This document shows positions 29,401 to 38,794 of a stretch of 58,103 nucleotides of DNA, in pieces; the first letter of the stretch is position 1, and every line of letters starts with the position of its first letter. The notes under the pieces are model-generated. The model saw nothing but the letters and a program-made list of their open reading frames with translations. It ran no database searches and was not told the origin of the DNA. This DNA comes from a virus, in IMG/VR virus record IMGVR_UViG_3300006789_000026, positions 1 to 58,103 of that record. One strand, given 5' to 3'. The position numbers and the translations under genes are program-made.

Positions 29401-32396
29401 ATAACTATTATGCTGTTGGTCCTGATGATATAGATGGATACGTAGAACCAATCGCTGAATATTTGAGATTAGATAGTGGCTCTTATGGCGATTTCGTAGC
29501 GACTCCGGGTTCTAATTACAATGCTTATTTGATAGGCACATTCACCGATAGTGGCTCTTCAATGGCCCTGCCGCCGTTTGAGGCTCAACTCGCAGGAGAA
29601 TCTAAAATATTTACTTCTCCTGATCCAGCCTCACCGCCAATTGGTGGCGCTTCTGGGAGAGACTCGATATCTGGTCCCGGAATCTTGCAAAATTCCTATT
29701 CACAGTTTACAAGAAATTTAGATTTAGATGCTGCTGTAACAATAGACGTTCAATTATCAGCTTCTGCTTTTTATGCTAGAAGGCATTCTTTAACTTTAGC
29801 AGATAGTGTTAGGAACCCTTTTTACTCTCAAATATCTTCTTCGACCATTTATCCACTTACCTCCCAACACTTGTATTTAGGCTCGGCCTATTGGGATGCT
29901 CCATCACAGGCTGGATACTTCGATAGTGACGGACTTTTTATTGAAAGGGCGAAGGAGCCGTTTTATGACTCTTATGGAAAATTCGCAGAGGAGTTTAGAG
30001 GATTAGGGAAAGAATATTCAATTGTACCAGAATTTATGATGAGTAATCACGTAGACACTTACTTAGCTAAGGGACCCTTAGATGAAAATTTAAAAATATT
30101 TGAAATGCATGGTGCTCTTGATGATGGTGATAGTTCCGAACAAAACTTTTATAAAATTTATTCAAACACTGAATTTTTAGATTTGTTTGATGTTGTCAAG
30201 CAAGATCACAAGAAATTCTTTGACCCCTATAAAATCACTTTGCGATGCAAGGCGATTAAAAAATTCTTACCTTATAAAGGTTTTTATCCTTGTGAGAAAA
30301 CAACTGATATAGCTCAACAGTTTTATTCTTCTTATGCCGGCAACATAACTGCTACAAGTAGTCAAGGTGTTATTGTAGAGGGTGCAAACTATCCCACACA
30401 GTATTTACTAAATCCTTTGTTTGGCCCCGGAGTCTTGTTTAATACAATAAAATCAGGTATTGCCTGTGATTATCCGATTGTCAATACAACATTGGTTCCA
30501 AAAACACCAGATGATACAAACTATTACATTGATCAAGCTTTTGATACAAGAATTCCTTTTGAAGCGTTGATAGAACCAGAAAAATATCTAGCCAACGTCC
30601 CTTTGTTTTCAAACGAACCGGACCCAAAAGGTAATGCTAAAACAGAAATAACTTGGAATGGACAAGGGGATGAGCTATATAAACTAAAGATGAACAACTT
30701 CTTATCAGAGGTTGGAAATTTCTTCTTAGTGAATGAGAATTACACAACCCTATCATCACTACCAGAGGGAGATCCAAACTTTGGAAACGCCGAAGGAGGA
30801 AAAGTCTACAGTATGAGACTAAAGATGTATAGGTCTGTTACCGGTAGTAAATCTGGTGAAGTAAGTTGGGATGGTATAAAATTTGGTATCCCACAAGACT
30901 CAGGCTCAATGGGAGAATCTTTTACCATGTATTCTCGTCCTTCTGCTTTTGGTCCACCAACTTTATTTTCGGCATCAACCTTTCAAACAACAAACTGGAA
31001 TAAATATAAGAAAGACAATGCTCCTGATTTTGCATACTCAACTACTACCACATACACTGATGTTACAGCCTCAAGCGCTGCTGATGGTTATAATTTTCCA
31101 TTTACTCCTCCATATTATCATGGTGAAGCATGGGCTGATATCACATTCGTCCCTCCCTCAGGAACAAAGAAATACTCTCTTTCTGATATTTTGAACAATT
31201 CATCTGTTGAATTCTTTAGGTTCTTTGAATCCGGATCTATTCCTCAAAAACAACTATATTCTTCTGGAACTGTTGTTAATAACGATCAAGCTATGCAAAT
31301 AGCCTCTTCAATGAATATATTTTCAAAAGGTATTTTAAGAGAAGACTTTACTGGTGGAACATTGGTAGAGACAGAAATAGCTAATAAATATCGCTGGGTT
31401 ATACAATCTAAGTTTGAAACACCAACTCTAAATTTTAATCACCACTCACATGATACTATTACAATGCCGAGTGTCGCGACTAGTTCTGTTCCAATTGGGA
31501 TGTGGCACCAATATGGAAAAATACCTCAAAGTACAAATGAAGGAATATTTGTCCAGATAGAAAATATCCCCAAAACTTGGACAGAAGCTGCAATGAGGTG
31601 CGATTACGACACTACTGGTTCTTTATTAAATTTATGTGGTTTCTCTGCTGATCCGATTAGAATAGGAGATATTAAACAAACAAAAATTATTCAAGAAGCT
31701 GTCGTGGCCATTCCCTTTGTCAGGAGAAACGGAAAGAACAAATTTTTTATTCTTAATGAAGATGACGTTAAGAACTCAATAGCAGGCAAAAAACAGTTAG
31801 TTGGGAAAACCGTCAACACTTTGGTCGAACAACTTCAAAATTATGTCTTTCCTCCGCCATTTGATTTCGTTAATTTCCCAGATGTGAAGGCAGTCGCTAT
31901 GTACGTGTTTGAATTTTCACACACCTTATCCAAACAAGATCTTGCAGACATATGGCAAAATCTCCCACCAGACATCGGAGTTACCCATGAAGAAGCTGTT
32001 TCTGAAATATCGCATGAACTATTTTCGCAAGAATTTCTAGGTTCCGGTGCAATCGTCGATCAGAATGATAAGTTAGAGAAATTCACAAATTTGAGTATTT
32101 TACCATCTGATATTAGATGGATGGTGTTTAAAGTTAAGAAAAGAGCTACTAATAACTATCTTGAAAAGATGTTTGAAAGAAATGACTCTGGTACAGCTAC
32201 ATCTGGGAATGATATCTCGGCTGGGGTAACAGGTAAAAAACAAAAAATTGGTTATAACTGGCCTTACGATTTCTTTTCTTTAGTGGAACTAATTAAGTTA
32301 GACGCATCGGTTGAGTTTGGAAAGATTGATAGAGAGAAATCAATACAATTGGATCAAACATTTTTAGAACCCGTGTTAATAAAAGATGAAGAATAA
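26430..32396 (+). CDS. Large tail or baseplate-periphery protein with LamG-like domain, 1988 aa
   Basis: The N-terminal ~215 residues repeat the LamG pattern of the upstream giant gene (ISISFWAKTSG, FSWSGLLDTSPVLFINGVD, and the end block VIDYWRLGEEEE). A second sandwich-like region lies near residues 760-930. The C-terminal ~700 residues are a different, less repetitive body that ends in a helical and charged segment (PDFAY...FGKIDREKSIQLDQTF), without a family I can name. The gene starts two bases after the upstream stop, with GGAGAA close before the ATG. Sharing of the LamG unit between two adjacent genes suggests duplication. A receptor-binding or fibre-attachment role is inferred from domain type and location. 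Confidence 0.75.
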   Translation: MPINLDFVGLNTLVREEIDTTTNTIGKANTKAIKIPSTTTANVGLSNSSLKGYGTGEISISFWAKTSGPGSGGPDIFKSPTAEYTQCSMSSGDKIRLYWQFTSNYKYWAWDLSEEAQAGFAHYVFSWSGLLDTSPVLFINGVDQGTTTIYGSGAGTRLPISDIHIGGNPGDAGDEIQGNIQNFAFFNKKLVLAEVEELYSDGFSIDIRETSVASSVIDYWRLGEEEELSSFDFDEKVTNGLEILPTIGQNSLSVVEGVFIGRGAIKETRNKQIQTIPSAHYFVALNTHRNGPYGHPTFKQLRVSENPITRYQNRNNILTTVDSAGIERAVIKDGKTISIHKDRYGPLKSFEEPVVVSNKKPISSIVNIKLEQDNETIEEKLIISAPFTNELSYFKNDELNILKNLTSETSDSYEEFKKIYKVTNSDSPIVKTIESVKFEQIVFPTNLYSNRSYTRLRPNFPSDVWRTDRLLRTENSVDNKFGHIIPSQSMWPLDAEEDFSSLTLAGDPGVFRFYGPAVLTASTGLALPSAALTHPQAAAFYKGILFYDRTVAMETADYGYSTAINDWVETQLWSNFILLRTGGSSYGDHLVKASQVFWSTIADTLLNPIYGGYSSVDVVETIRSRKGIYLSDLGNINSRGAYSRYVELKNIRDNTAKPADAPENENYRMHWASCSIDCGITFWNALYNHPSDSYDTLFYDVSASNDLLTEVGSGDVGALNKQIYYSTSSVKLPDSAWTSYGSPRLVVRLGTKWFKNDGTVHYGNTPENGAVEYIFDNIWGVNNKFSVNDSGYHLKPHVGRQSHFYVSLSQSNMTVFHSGNVQLAINGEFMSASFINDQWGFFNGNGHVPPNHLEYTASMWTSVDTGSTTTDVFFFQAGNRSDDSHCNEMYFSDIAIFSGTFAHNSLAPSAMNDKVKYLCGGVTATETKTNNNTGVRFQHYGYAKIQGSLTELSGPFVWYDFEKTDIGVSFDYSETSFGLATASATPNVSAYNYYAVGPDDIDGYVEPIAEYLRLDSGSYGDFVATPGSNYNAYLIGTFTDSGSSMALPPFEAQLAGESKIFTSPDPASPPIGGASGRDSISGPGILQNSYSQFTRNLDLDAAVTIDVQLSASAFYARRHSLTLADSVRNPFYSQISSSTIYPLTSQHLYLGSAYWDAPSQAGYFDSDGLFIERAKEPFYDSYGKFAEEFRGLGKEYSIVPEFMMSNHVDTYLAKGPLDENLKIFEMHGALDDGDSSEQNFYKIYSNTEFLDLFDVVKQDHKKFFDPYKITLRCKAIKKFLPYKGFYPCEKTTDIAQQFYSSYAGNITATSSQGVIVEGANYPTQYLLNPLFGPGVLFNTIKSGIACDYPIVNTTLVPKTPDDTNYYIDQAFDTRIPFEALIEPEKYLANVPLFSNEPDPKGNAKTEITWNGQGDELYKLKMNNFLSEVGNFFLVNENYTTLSSLPEGDPNFGNAEGGKVYSMRLKMYRSVTGSKSGEVSWDGIKFGIPQDSGSMGESFTMYSRPSAFGPPTLFSASTFQTTNWNKYKKDNAPDFAYSTTTTYTDVTASSAADGYNFPFTPPYYHGEAWADITFVPPSGTKKYSLSDILNNSSVEFFRFFESGSIPQKQLYSSGTVVNNDQAMQIASSMNIFSKGILREDFTGGTLVETEIANKYRWVIQSKFETPTLNFNHHSHDTITMPSVATSSVPIGMWHQYGKIPQSTNEGIFVQIENIPKTWTEAAMRCDYDTTGSLLNLCGFSADPIRIGDIKQTKIIQEAVVAIPFVRRNGKNKFFILNEDDVKNSIAGKKQLVGKTVNTLVEQLQNYVFPPPFDFVNFPDVKAVAMYVFEFSHTLSKQDLADIWQNLPPDIGVTHEEAVSEISHELFSQEFLGSGAIVDQNDKLEKFTNLSILPSDIRWMVFKVKKRATNNYLEKMFERNDSGTATSGNDISAGVTGKKQKIGYNWPYDFFSLVELIKLDASVEFGKIDREKSIQLDQTFLEPVLIKDEE

Positions 32397-33430
32397 TGCC
32401 ATATTTTGATAAGAAAGAAGATGTATTAGATATTAAACTTACACCCTATGGTAGACATTTGATGTCTAAGGGGAAGCTTATGCCCAAATATTACGCTTTT
32501 TTAGACGATGACGTGATTTATGATTCACGCCACGTCAATGACACAGAAACAAATTCAGAAATAAAGACAAGAATAATTGACGAGACACCATCTCTCAAAC
32601 CAATGTACACATTCAATTCTCTTGAGGCTGAAATAGACGAAACAGAAACATTCAACCTCGGATCGGCCAAGATAGAAATATCAGCTTATTCTAATGAGTA
32701 TTTTAATAACTTCCGACCAGTAAGCGATACGAATACAAAGTTTCTTCAGAATACGCTCGGTACGTCCAAACAAGGGGTGTTTAGTGCTCCTCGGTGGGAT
32801 ATAACCTTGATTGATGGAGACATCAACTCAGCAGTCAACCACACGTCTTCTATACCCAATTCCACAGGCATCTCTTCACCATCAGCATCTGTATTATTTA
32901 TTCCACAAATAGAGTGTGATATCACATATAATGTTCAAGTTAAAAATACAGCCGACGAACCTCCAGCAGATTCCTCAAATTTAGATATCCAAATATTTGA
33001 TGATGGTACTTATCTAGATGTTGAAGAAGAGCAGATCCTCGCTGATATTCTCGAGAAGCACGGTTTTATCCATGATGACTCATTTGAGATTGAAGTTTTC
33101 AAATATGAGGACGGAAGTACTACAAACTTTAGACCTTTGAAGTTTATCAACAAATTGATCGCCAAGGATTACAGAATAGATAAGGATATATTTATCGAAG
33201 ATCCAACACAAACCTCTTTAGAACCAGATGTTGAAACAGTAGAATACTATTTTGATCTAAGGGTTGACGAGGAAATTCCAAAAGAAGATCTCTGTGGAGC
33301 TATAAACGAATTGAAAAGTAAAGGAATATATATTAACGACCTCGATGTAGACTGTCCAGATGTGCTATTCGACGGAATACCAGACACCGGTCTACCACCG
33401 AGTGAACCATGTGGAGAAGAATGTGATTAA
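32396..33430 (+). CDS. Probable virion structural protein (LxxxLTxxGRxxxSKG family)
   Basis: The 344-residue protein begins with VLDIKLTPYGRHLMSKGKL and then KYYAFLDDDVIYDS. The same N-terminal pattern occurs in the gene at 38795 (ILDAVLTDHGRKVLSKGDG, then FSLGDEEVDY), so both belong to one phage structural family that I know as widespread but functionally undefined. The middle is beta-rich, and the last ~130 residues are acidic with alternating strands and helices, ending in a Cys-containing tail (EPCGEECD). It overlaps its upstream neighbour by one base and its downstream neighbour by eight bases. Confidence 0.65.
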   Translation: MPYFDKKEDVLDIKLTPYGRHLMSKGKLMPKYYAFLDDDVIYDSRHVNDTETNSEIKTRIIDETPSLKPMYTFNSLEAEIDETETFNLGSAKIEISAYSNEYFNNFRPVSDTNTKFLQNTLGTSKQGVFSAPRWDITLIDGDINSAVNHTSSIPNSTGISSPSASVLFIPQIECDITYNVQVKNTADEPPADSSNLDIQIFDDGTYLDVEEEQILADILEKHGFIHDDSFEIEVFKYEDGSTTNFRPLKFINKLIAKDYRIDKDIFIEDPTQTSLEPDVETVEYYFDLRVDEEIPKEDLCGAINELKSKGIYINDLDVDCPDVLFDGIPDTGLPPSEPCGEECD

Positions 33431-36400
33431 TAGAGAAGCTATAGGCACCGAAGGTGTTCCAAATATTTATATTTCAAACATCTCTGTTTATGATTCATCT
33501 GAACAGGCAAATAACTCAGACACCATTGTAAAAATGGAACTAATGTTTAACAACGGTTTGGATGATCACAAACAACCCATTTTTAATTATTCTTCCGGCA
33601 AAGCCGCTGCTACGATAACATTGATTTATATATACAACAAGCAAGTCTTCGAAGCACTGTTGAATAGTAAGACTGAGAAGGAAAAGAAGCAGATTATAAA
33701 AGCCCAATCCGGCTTTGGAAATTTAAAGACAGAAGAAATTGCTCTTCCTCCATTAGACATAAAAAAACTGTCTATGCACGAAGTTACGCCGATTTATATA
33801 AAGAAACAATTTAAACTTGATTCTAAGAACGAAAGCTGCTATGTTATGGCAAATATCAAAAGAGGTCGTACCTTGGGACCCTCTGCTTCGGAAACTATTC
33901 TAGAAGGCAAGAATGTTGTCGAGGATTCTTTTATACTGAAGGTTAAGGGAAAAAGTCAAATATGGACTGGTCCTGTACATGAACAGGATGGAAAATTCAA
34001 AGGAGGCTCCTTTAGAGAAAAGGCTTCTCAACCAACCCTAATTAAAGTCAGGAGTCCAAATTATAAAACAAAGGACTTTAGAAAACTTAAAGAAAGGTCA
34101 TCAAGAAGAAAACTTAAAGAAAGGTCATCAAGAAGAAAACTTAGAAAAAGGCCATCGATAGGTAGAAGTTCATCAAGAAGAAAGCAGAGTGAAAATAACT
34201 ATTTTTCAGATATTAAATATTCTCCAGCAGAAAACGGTTCACTAAATTTGTTGTTCTCTATTGACACTAGGGAAATGCTTATCAAGAAAAGCAAGTATTC
34301 TTCAATATTAAAAGACTATAACGAAGATGTGTTCAATGCCGTATCCCAACAGATTGGCGTCAAGAACATCTCTGTTTATTTTAAAAACGTAAAACAGCCC
34401 CAAAGAGAAATCGCAACCAGCGGTGACCGAGGGGGAACAGTCTCTTCTGTTTATTATTATAGAGATTCTTCAACAACAAAGCCAATAAAATATTCTACTA
34501 TTCGAGAACAAGAAGAAATTTATTCCAGTTTAGAAGAAGTAGTACTCAGTGCAAACTCAAACATTAGAACCTTTCGATGTCAAATTCATGAAAAAGAAAT
34601 ACAAACGGTAAAATTAGCGATAGAAATTCAAGACCCTTTTGAAAAGTATTTGAACAAGTTGATGTACGAAGCCAAGAAATCCAACAGTATCGTCAAGAAA
34701 TATTCATCTATGCTACGAAAAAGAGATACTTTTGATCGTTCAACTGGGCGGTTTAAAGAACGAGTCCTAGCAGACAAATATGATGACGCTTTAGAACTTT
34801 GGTATCGCCCTGTTGAAACTTATATGAAAATTAACATTTTGACTCGTAAGATGAGTAGTGCACAAATAAGACAAGAGACCATTAAGGCTTTTGAAAAAAT
34901 GGCTCCGAGAAGTTGTACTCCGGAATCAATTGATTTATTTGTGAATGAATTTTCCAAAACCCTATCCCTTTTTATATCAAAATATTCCTTGAGAACTGGA
35001 CAAAGGGGTCTGTCTCGTCGATCTGGTAGAAGATCACCAACACCGAGACGCGATACTTTTGAAAAGAAATACAATATAAATTACAAGTTTAACAAAAGAA
35101 TTTTATCTTATTTAAGCACAACAGACACCTTAGGGCAAGTACCTATTTATACAAAAACACAGTTTGCCGCAGCCATAGAGGCTGAACGTGCCAAATTTAT
35201 GAACACCTCGAACAGGTATAGCTCAGATACAGCTCGAGCTCCTTTAGAGGCTATACGAGGGGCGAACAGTGAAGAATATGAGAATTTTAACCTTAGTCCA
35301 AATAAATTACACAACTTATCGAATATTATGAACTTTTCTGATATTTCTTTGCTGGACGAAGAACACTTAAGTGAGTTTTATAAATCAAATCTTCTAGATT
35401 CTATTGATTTAAATTCTCTATTTGGTAAAAATATCTCGGTCCGGTTCTATGAAGAAGAAGAAAACATAGCAGATACTGAGCTAGCCTTGGGCCAATCTTC
35501 TCCATTTCAGGCTGCCGATAACATATATCGGAGACAAACTAGGACCACGTCCCTATCCAAAAAAGCTATGAGAGCCCTAGGAAGACAGAGCAATACATCT
35601 TATGGTTTGTTTAACAGATTGGACGTCACAACTCCAAAGAATTTTTTGTCAAGTAAGATCCAAACTACAGCCGAGAAAATACCATTTCAGCACAAATTCT
35701 TTTCAAACTCAGAAACCATGGGTTCTCTATTTTCCTCTACTCAAGAATTTTTAAACAACAGACCATTGACAAAAGATTTGGCCTTTTTTAATATACAGAA
35801 AATTTTATTCCATGCAGGATATAAAGCAGATTCAAGCGGAACTTTGATAATCGGAATGCCTATAAGGAAACAGATAGGTAAGCAACAGTTTGATAAATTA
35901 TCGCAACCAACCCTTTGTGAACTCGTAAGTTACGAAGATCCATCACTATTAAATAGAAAAAATTCTTTTAAAAATTATGCAAAAGGGAATACATTCTTTG
36001 TGATAGTTCCTGATGGGTATAACTTCGCCAAAACGACAAGGGCCATGGTTCAGCCCTTTTCATCAGTGCTTAAGAGTGCTTATGGAAAATATATCTCCAC
36101 AACGATATATGAAACAAAATATTTAAGAAATAACATAAACACAGAAACCAGAGAAAGAAAGAGTCGTATCCCAAAGAGACAAAAGAAAGAGAAGTCTGCC
36201 TTGGCGACGGAAGCGTCCGAACGCAGAAGAAAAGCGGTGAGGAAGAGACGGAAAAGAGGGCGAAAGAAGTATGAACGTAATGAAGAAAAACTAAAAAAGA
36301 TGATCAGCAAAACGGTAACTCCAGATAATAAAACTGCTGATCAATTGATTCAAACCAAGGAAACTCCAAAGAAATCTAGACTAACTACAGAGGAAACTGA

Positions 36401-36632
36401 GCCTTCAAGCCATAGAGGAAAATCAGTATCCAAGAGGAGTCGACGAGCACGTCGCCAAGCCATGGAAGCCGAACGCAAAGAGCTTGAAGCATTGGAAGCA
36501 AAGCAAAGAGCAGAAGCCGCATGGGCAAAACGCATGGCCGAAGAAGCAAAGAAAAAAGCAGAAGCAGAGGCAAAGAAATCTAAATCATCATCAAGAAGAT
36601 CAAGAAGATCAAGAAGAGACCGGAAGAAATGA
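33423..36632 (+). CDS. Very basic, Arg/Ser-rich large protein, probable virion component, 1069 aa
   Basis: An ATG-initiated frame would begin at 33360 inside the upstream gene, but the GTG at 33423 is preferred because GGAG lies six bases upstream and the earlier start would add 21 residues overlapping the neighbour. Residues about 220-260 contain a tandem KLKERSSRR repeat. The C-terminal ~160 residues are dominated by Arg, Lys, Ser, Ala and Glu and end in serial SRRSRR-type motifs after a charged helix (AEEAKKKAEAEAKKSK). The middle has ordinary beta and helical sequence. I recognise no family. The basic regions could bind DNA, RNA or acidic proteins. Context among virion genes argues for a structural role. 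It overlaps the next start as ATGA. Confidence 0.65.
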   Translation: MINREAIGTEGVPNIYISNISVYDSSEQANNSDTIVKMELMFNNGLDDHKQPIFNYSSGKAAATITLIYIYNKQVFEALLNSKTEKEKKQIIKAQSGFGNLKTEEIALPPLDIKKLSMHEVTPIYIKKQFKLDSKNESCYVMANIKRGRTLGPSASETILEGKNVVEDSFILKVKGKSQIWTGPVHEQDGKFKGGSFREKASQPTLIKVRSPNYKTKDFRKLKERSSRRKLKERSSRRKLRKRPSIGRSSSRRKQSENNYFSDIKYSPAENGSLNLLFSIDTREMLIKKSKYSSILKDYNEDVFNAVSQQIGVKNISVYFKNVKQPQREIATSGDRGGTVSSVYYYRDSSTTKPIKYSTIREQEEIYSSLEEVVLSANSNIRTFRCQIHEKEIQTVKLAIEIQDPFEKYLNKLMYEAKKSNSIVKKYSSMLRKRDTFDRSTGRFKERVLADKYDDALELWYRPVETYMKINILTRKMSSAQIRQETIKAFEKMAPRSCTPESIDLFVNEFSKTLSLFISKYSLRTGQRGLSRRSGRRSPTPRRDTFEKKYNINYKFNKRILSYLSTTDTLGQVPIYTKTQFAAAIEAERAKFMNTSNRYSSDTARAPLEAIRGANSEEYENFNLSPNKLHNLSNIMNFSDISLLDEEHLSEFYKSNLLDSIDLNSLFGKNISVRFYEEEENIADTELALGQSSPFQAADNIYRRQTRTTSLSKKAMRALGRQSNTSYGLFNRLDVTTPKNFLSSKIQTTAEKIPFQHKFFSNSETMGSLFSSTQEFLNNRPLTKDLAFFNIQKILFHAGYKADSSGTLIIGMPIRKQIGKQQFDKLSQPTLCELVSYEDPSLLNRKNSFKNYAKGNTFFVIVPDGYNFAKTTRAMVQPFSSVLKSAYGKYISTTIYETKYLRNNINTETRERKSRIPKRQKKEKSALATEASERRRKAVRKRRKRGRKKYERNEEKLKKMISKTVTPDNKTADQLIQTKETPKKSRLTTEETEPSSHRGKSVSKRSRRARRQAMEAERKELEALEAKQRAEAAWAKRMAEEAKKKAEAEAKKSKSSSRRSRRSRRDRKK
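34083..34163 (+). repeat. 27-base in-frame tandem repeat, two perfect copies and one degenerate
   Basis: Copies at 34083-34109 and 34110-34136 are identical and each encodes KLKERSSRR. A third, diverged copy (34137-34163) encodes KLRKRPSIG and is followed by another SSRRK. The repeat adds basic charge to the protein and is of a length that slips easily in replication, so copy number may vary among relatives. Confidence 0.9.
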
Positions 36633-38755
36633 CTACTAAAACAATATATATTATCAAGGGGCATGTGTTACATATCCCCGACAGTGGGCTGCTTAACTCA
36701 GATCTAAATAATCAAACGGTGACTTACGAAGTGCGACCAAACTTTAATTATTTGGCCGCGAATTACAACGATAGTTATTCCTTCCTAGATGAAAGAAATA
36801 TGCCTACACCATATTCTGAGATTCTTCAAAATGAAACTCTAGAAGCTTCATACTCAATAAGCGGTTTCAATGTAATAATGGGTGGAAACATAGATGCGGG
36901 ACAAGAAGATTCCATCGCTGGAGCTGCCAGCCCGCGCCAAGTTTTCCTAGGAGGTGCTGGATCTATTTCATCTAGAAACAGCGTTTACCTACCAGTCTTT
37001 AATGATATCATCTTAACCAACTCATCTAAAACCTGTTTGGCCAATTCTTTGGCTCACTATTTTCCACAACATGTGGAGATAGTCGTAAGTGGTGCCCCAA
37101 TTAAGAATAGTGCTATAGCATTATCATGTTTATCCGAGACCGGTGGCTTCTATAATCTGATAGCAGACTTTGTAATAAACAGACAAAACGAAGCAGAAGA
37201 AGATAAAGATCAAAATGGAAATAATTTACGACATTGGAAATTTTGGGAAACAGCAAATGCTGAGACCATTGCCCTCGAGGCAGCTGCGCTGGTGGCAGAG
37301 GAAACTTTTGATGACACGACGAATACAGACACTATATTGGGAAACCAGAGCCTGTGGGTACCAGATGATACGCTTGAATGTATCAATCCGATTGATATTG
37401 AAGAGATGTTGCCACTTTCTGATAGGGATCTTATTTTTGACAATATAACATCTGCTACTCAAGATTTATTCTCTTCATCTGGAATCTCTCTTTCAAAAGA
37501 TCAGTTTCTTTTCTATAAAGTTGAAAAATATGACAATGACAAACCACTTACCCCAGTCCAAACCTTCTGGGTAGCAAACACCAGCACGAGTGGCTCTAAT
37601 ATTAAGATAGTTGATACACAAGTGAAGGTAGGGAAAACCTATACATATAAGTGTTTCGGCTTCTACCTTTCTTTTAAAAAAACACCTATTGTTAGAGAAA
37701 TTAGAATGTTTGAAGTTCCAATGTTTGAACAAAGTTGCAAAATAGAACAACCCTCTTTACCTCGTCCACAAGTATCTTTCTCAAACATAAAGAATTCAAA
37801 AGATGAAATAAAAATAATGTTGAATCTATCTTCAAACCCTGAAAACGGAGAGTTCTACGGTTTGAATCCTTCGGAAAAGGGCGATTTCGATACGAGGCAT
37901 GAAAACTATGATATCACAAAAGAAAAAGATAAATTTGTCTACGAGACAGACTTAGGGCGGTATCAAATATATAAGATGACCGAACAGCCTCAAATGGGTG
38001 AGACAAACGACCCATATACTAATATAATTGAGAACTCAATAACAGGGTCTGTTGAGGGAGACTTTGGCGGAACAGCAGCGCATTTTATTGATAAGATACG
38101 ACCATTCAAGAAATACTACTATGTTTTTAGAAACGTAAACCATTATGGGCACTTTTCCAATCCTTCGCCGATTTGGGAAGTCGAGTTAACACAAGATGCA
38201 AACGAGACATTCTTAAGTTCAAAAGTTGTCGGCTTTGCTAAGCCAAACATGGACAAGTTCTTGTTGTCTAAAACTATGATGCGAATGTTTCAAGTGATTC
38301 CTTCGCCGGCACAGACGACATTTGATCCAAACTCTGTGCTTACAGTTACAGAAACAGAGACCATCAAAGACATCGATGGGAATCAGATATTCGGATATTA
38401 TGATGATGATGGGAACATAATCCAAATTGGACATAAAGGAATAGAGAACACAACAGTTTATTTGGAAGGAATAGAGAACAGAATTGATTTTGGCGTACTT
38501 AAAGCCAAATCGGATTTCTTATCCACAACTGATAATAACGTCAGTTCTTTACAGCCTTACAACTCAAATAATCCATTACCAACCCTAGGTATAGTACCAG
38601 AAAAGATATGGACAACAATAGACTCTTCCGGAAATACCATAGATGAAGGCAAGAGATTTAAGATTAGATTGGTGTCAAAAGATACCGGAAGAAAAATTGA
38701 CTTTAATTTAAGATTTGTACTAAATAAAAATTATAACACCAATGGACCAAATTAG
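36629..38755 (+). CDS. Probable virion structural protein, 708 aa
   Basis: The product begins MTTKTIYIIKGHVLHIPDSG and is beta-rich throughout. A segment near residues 340-380 (VKVGKTYTYKCFGFYLSF) and another near 490-515 (IRPFKKYYYVFRNVNHYGHFSNPSPIWEVEL) resemble strands of fibronectin-type III-like sandwiches, where a Y-x-Y/F-R/K-V pattern precedes N-x-x-G-x-x-S-x-P. That assignment is tentative. No enzyme motif is visible. The ATGA overlap with the upstream basic protein gene suggests coupled translation. Its position among probable tail genes supports a virion role. Confidence 0.62.
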   Translation: MTTKTIYIIKGHVLHIPDSGLLNSDLNNQTVTYEVRPNFNYLAANYNDSYSFLDERNMPTPYSEILQNETLEASYSISGFNVIMGGNIDAGQEDSIAGAASPRQVFLGGAGSISSRNSVYLPVFNDIILTNSSKTCLANSLAHYFPQHVEIVVSGAPIKNSAIALSCLSETGGFYNLIADFVINRQNEAEEDKDQNGNNLRHWKFWETANAETIALEAAALVAEETFDDTTNTDTILGNQSLWVPDDTLECINPIDIEEMLPLSDRDLIFDNITSATQDLFSSSGISLSKDQFLFYKVEKYDNDKPLTPVQTFWVANTSTSGSNIKIVDTQVKVGKTYTYKCFGFYLSFKKTPIVREIRMFEVPMFEQSCKIEQPSLPRPQVSFSNIKNSKDEIKIMLNLSSNPENGEFYGLNPSEKGDFDTRHENYDITKEKDKFVYETDLGRYQIYKMTEQPQMGETNDPYTNIIENSITGSVEGDFGGTAAHFIDKIRPFKKYYYVFRNVNHYGHFSNPSPIWEVELTQDANETFLSSKVVGFAKPNMDKFLLSKTMMRMFQVIPSPAQTTFDPNSVLTVTETETIKDIDGNQIFGYYDDDGNIIQIGHKGIENTTVYLEGIENRIDFGVLKAKSDFLSTTDNNVSSLQPYNSNNPLPTLGIVPEKIWTTIDSSGNTIDEGKRFKIRLVSKDTGRKIDFNLRFVLNKNYNTNGPN

Positions 38756-38794
38756 TAGAAAAAAACTACTTACTAGAGATTAGGAGCAACAAAT

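Noticed and set aside
33360-33422. ATG start for the basic protein
   Set aside because: It would overlap the upstream gene by 71 bases and adds a non-conserved-looking peptide. GTG 33423 has a well-placed GGAG.
36350-36664. Hydrophobic minus-strand frames that look like membrane proteins
   Set aside because: They are the antisense of the Lys/Glu/Ala-rich C-terminus of the basic protein. Reverse complements of such codons give Leu, Phe and Ser, which mimic membrane helices.
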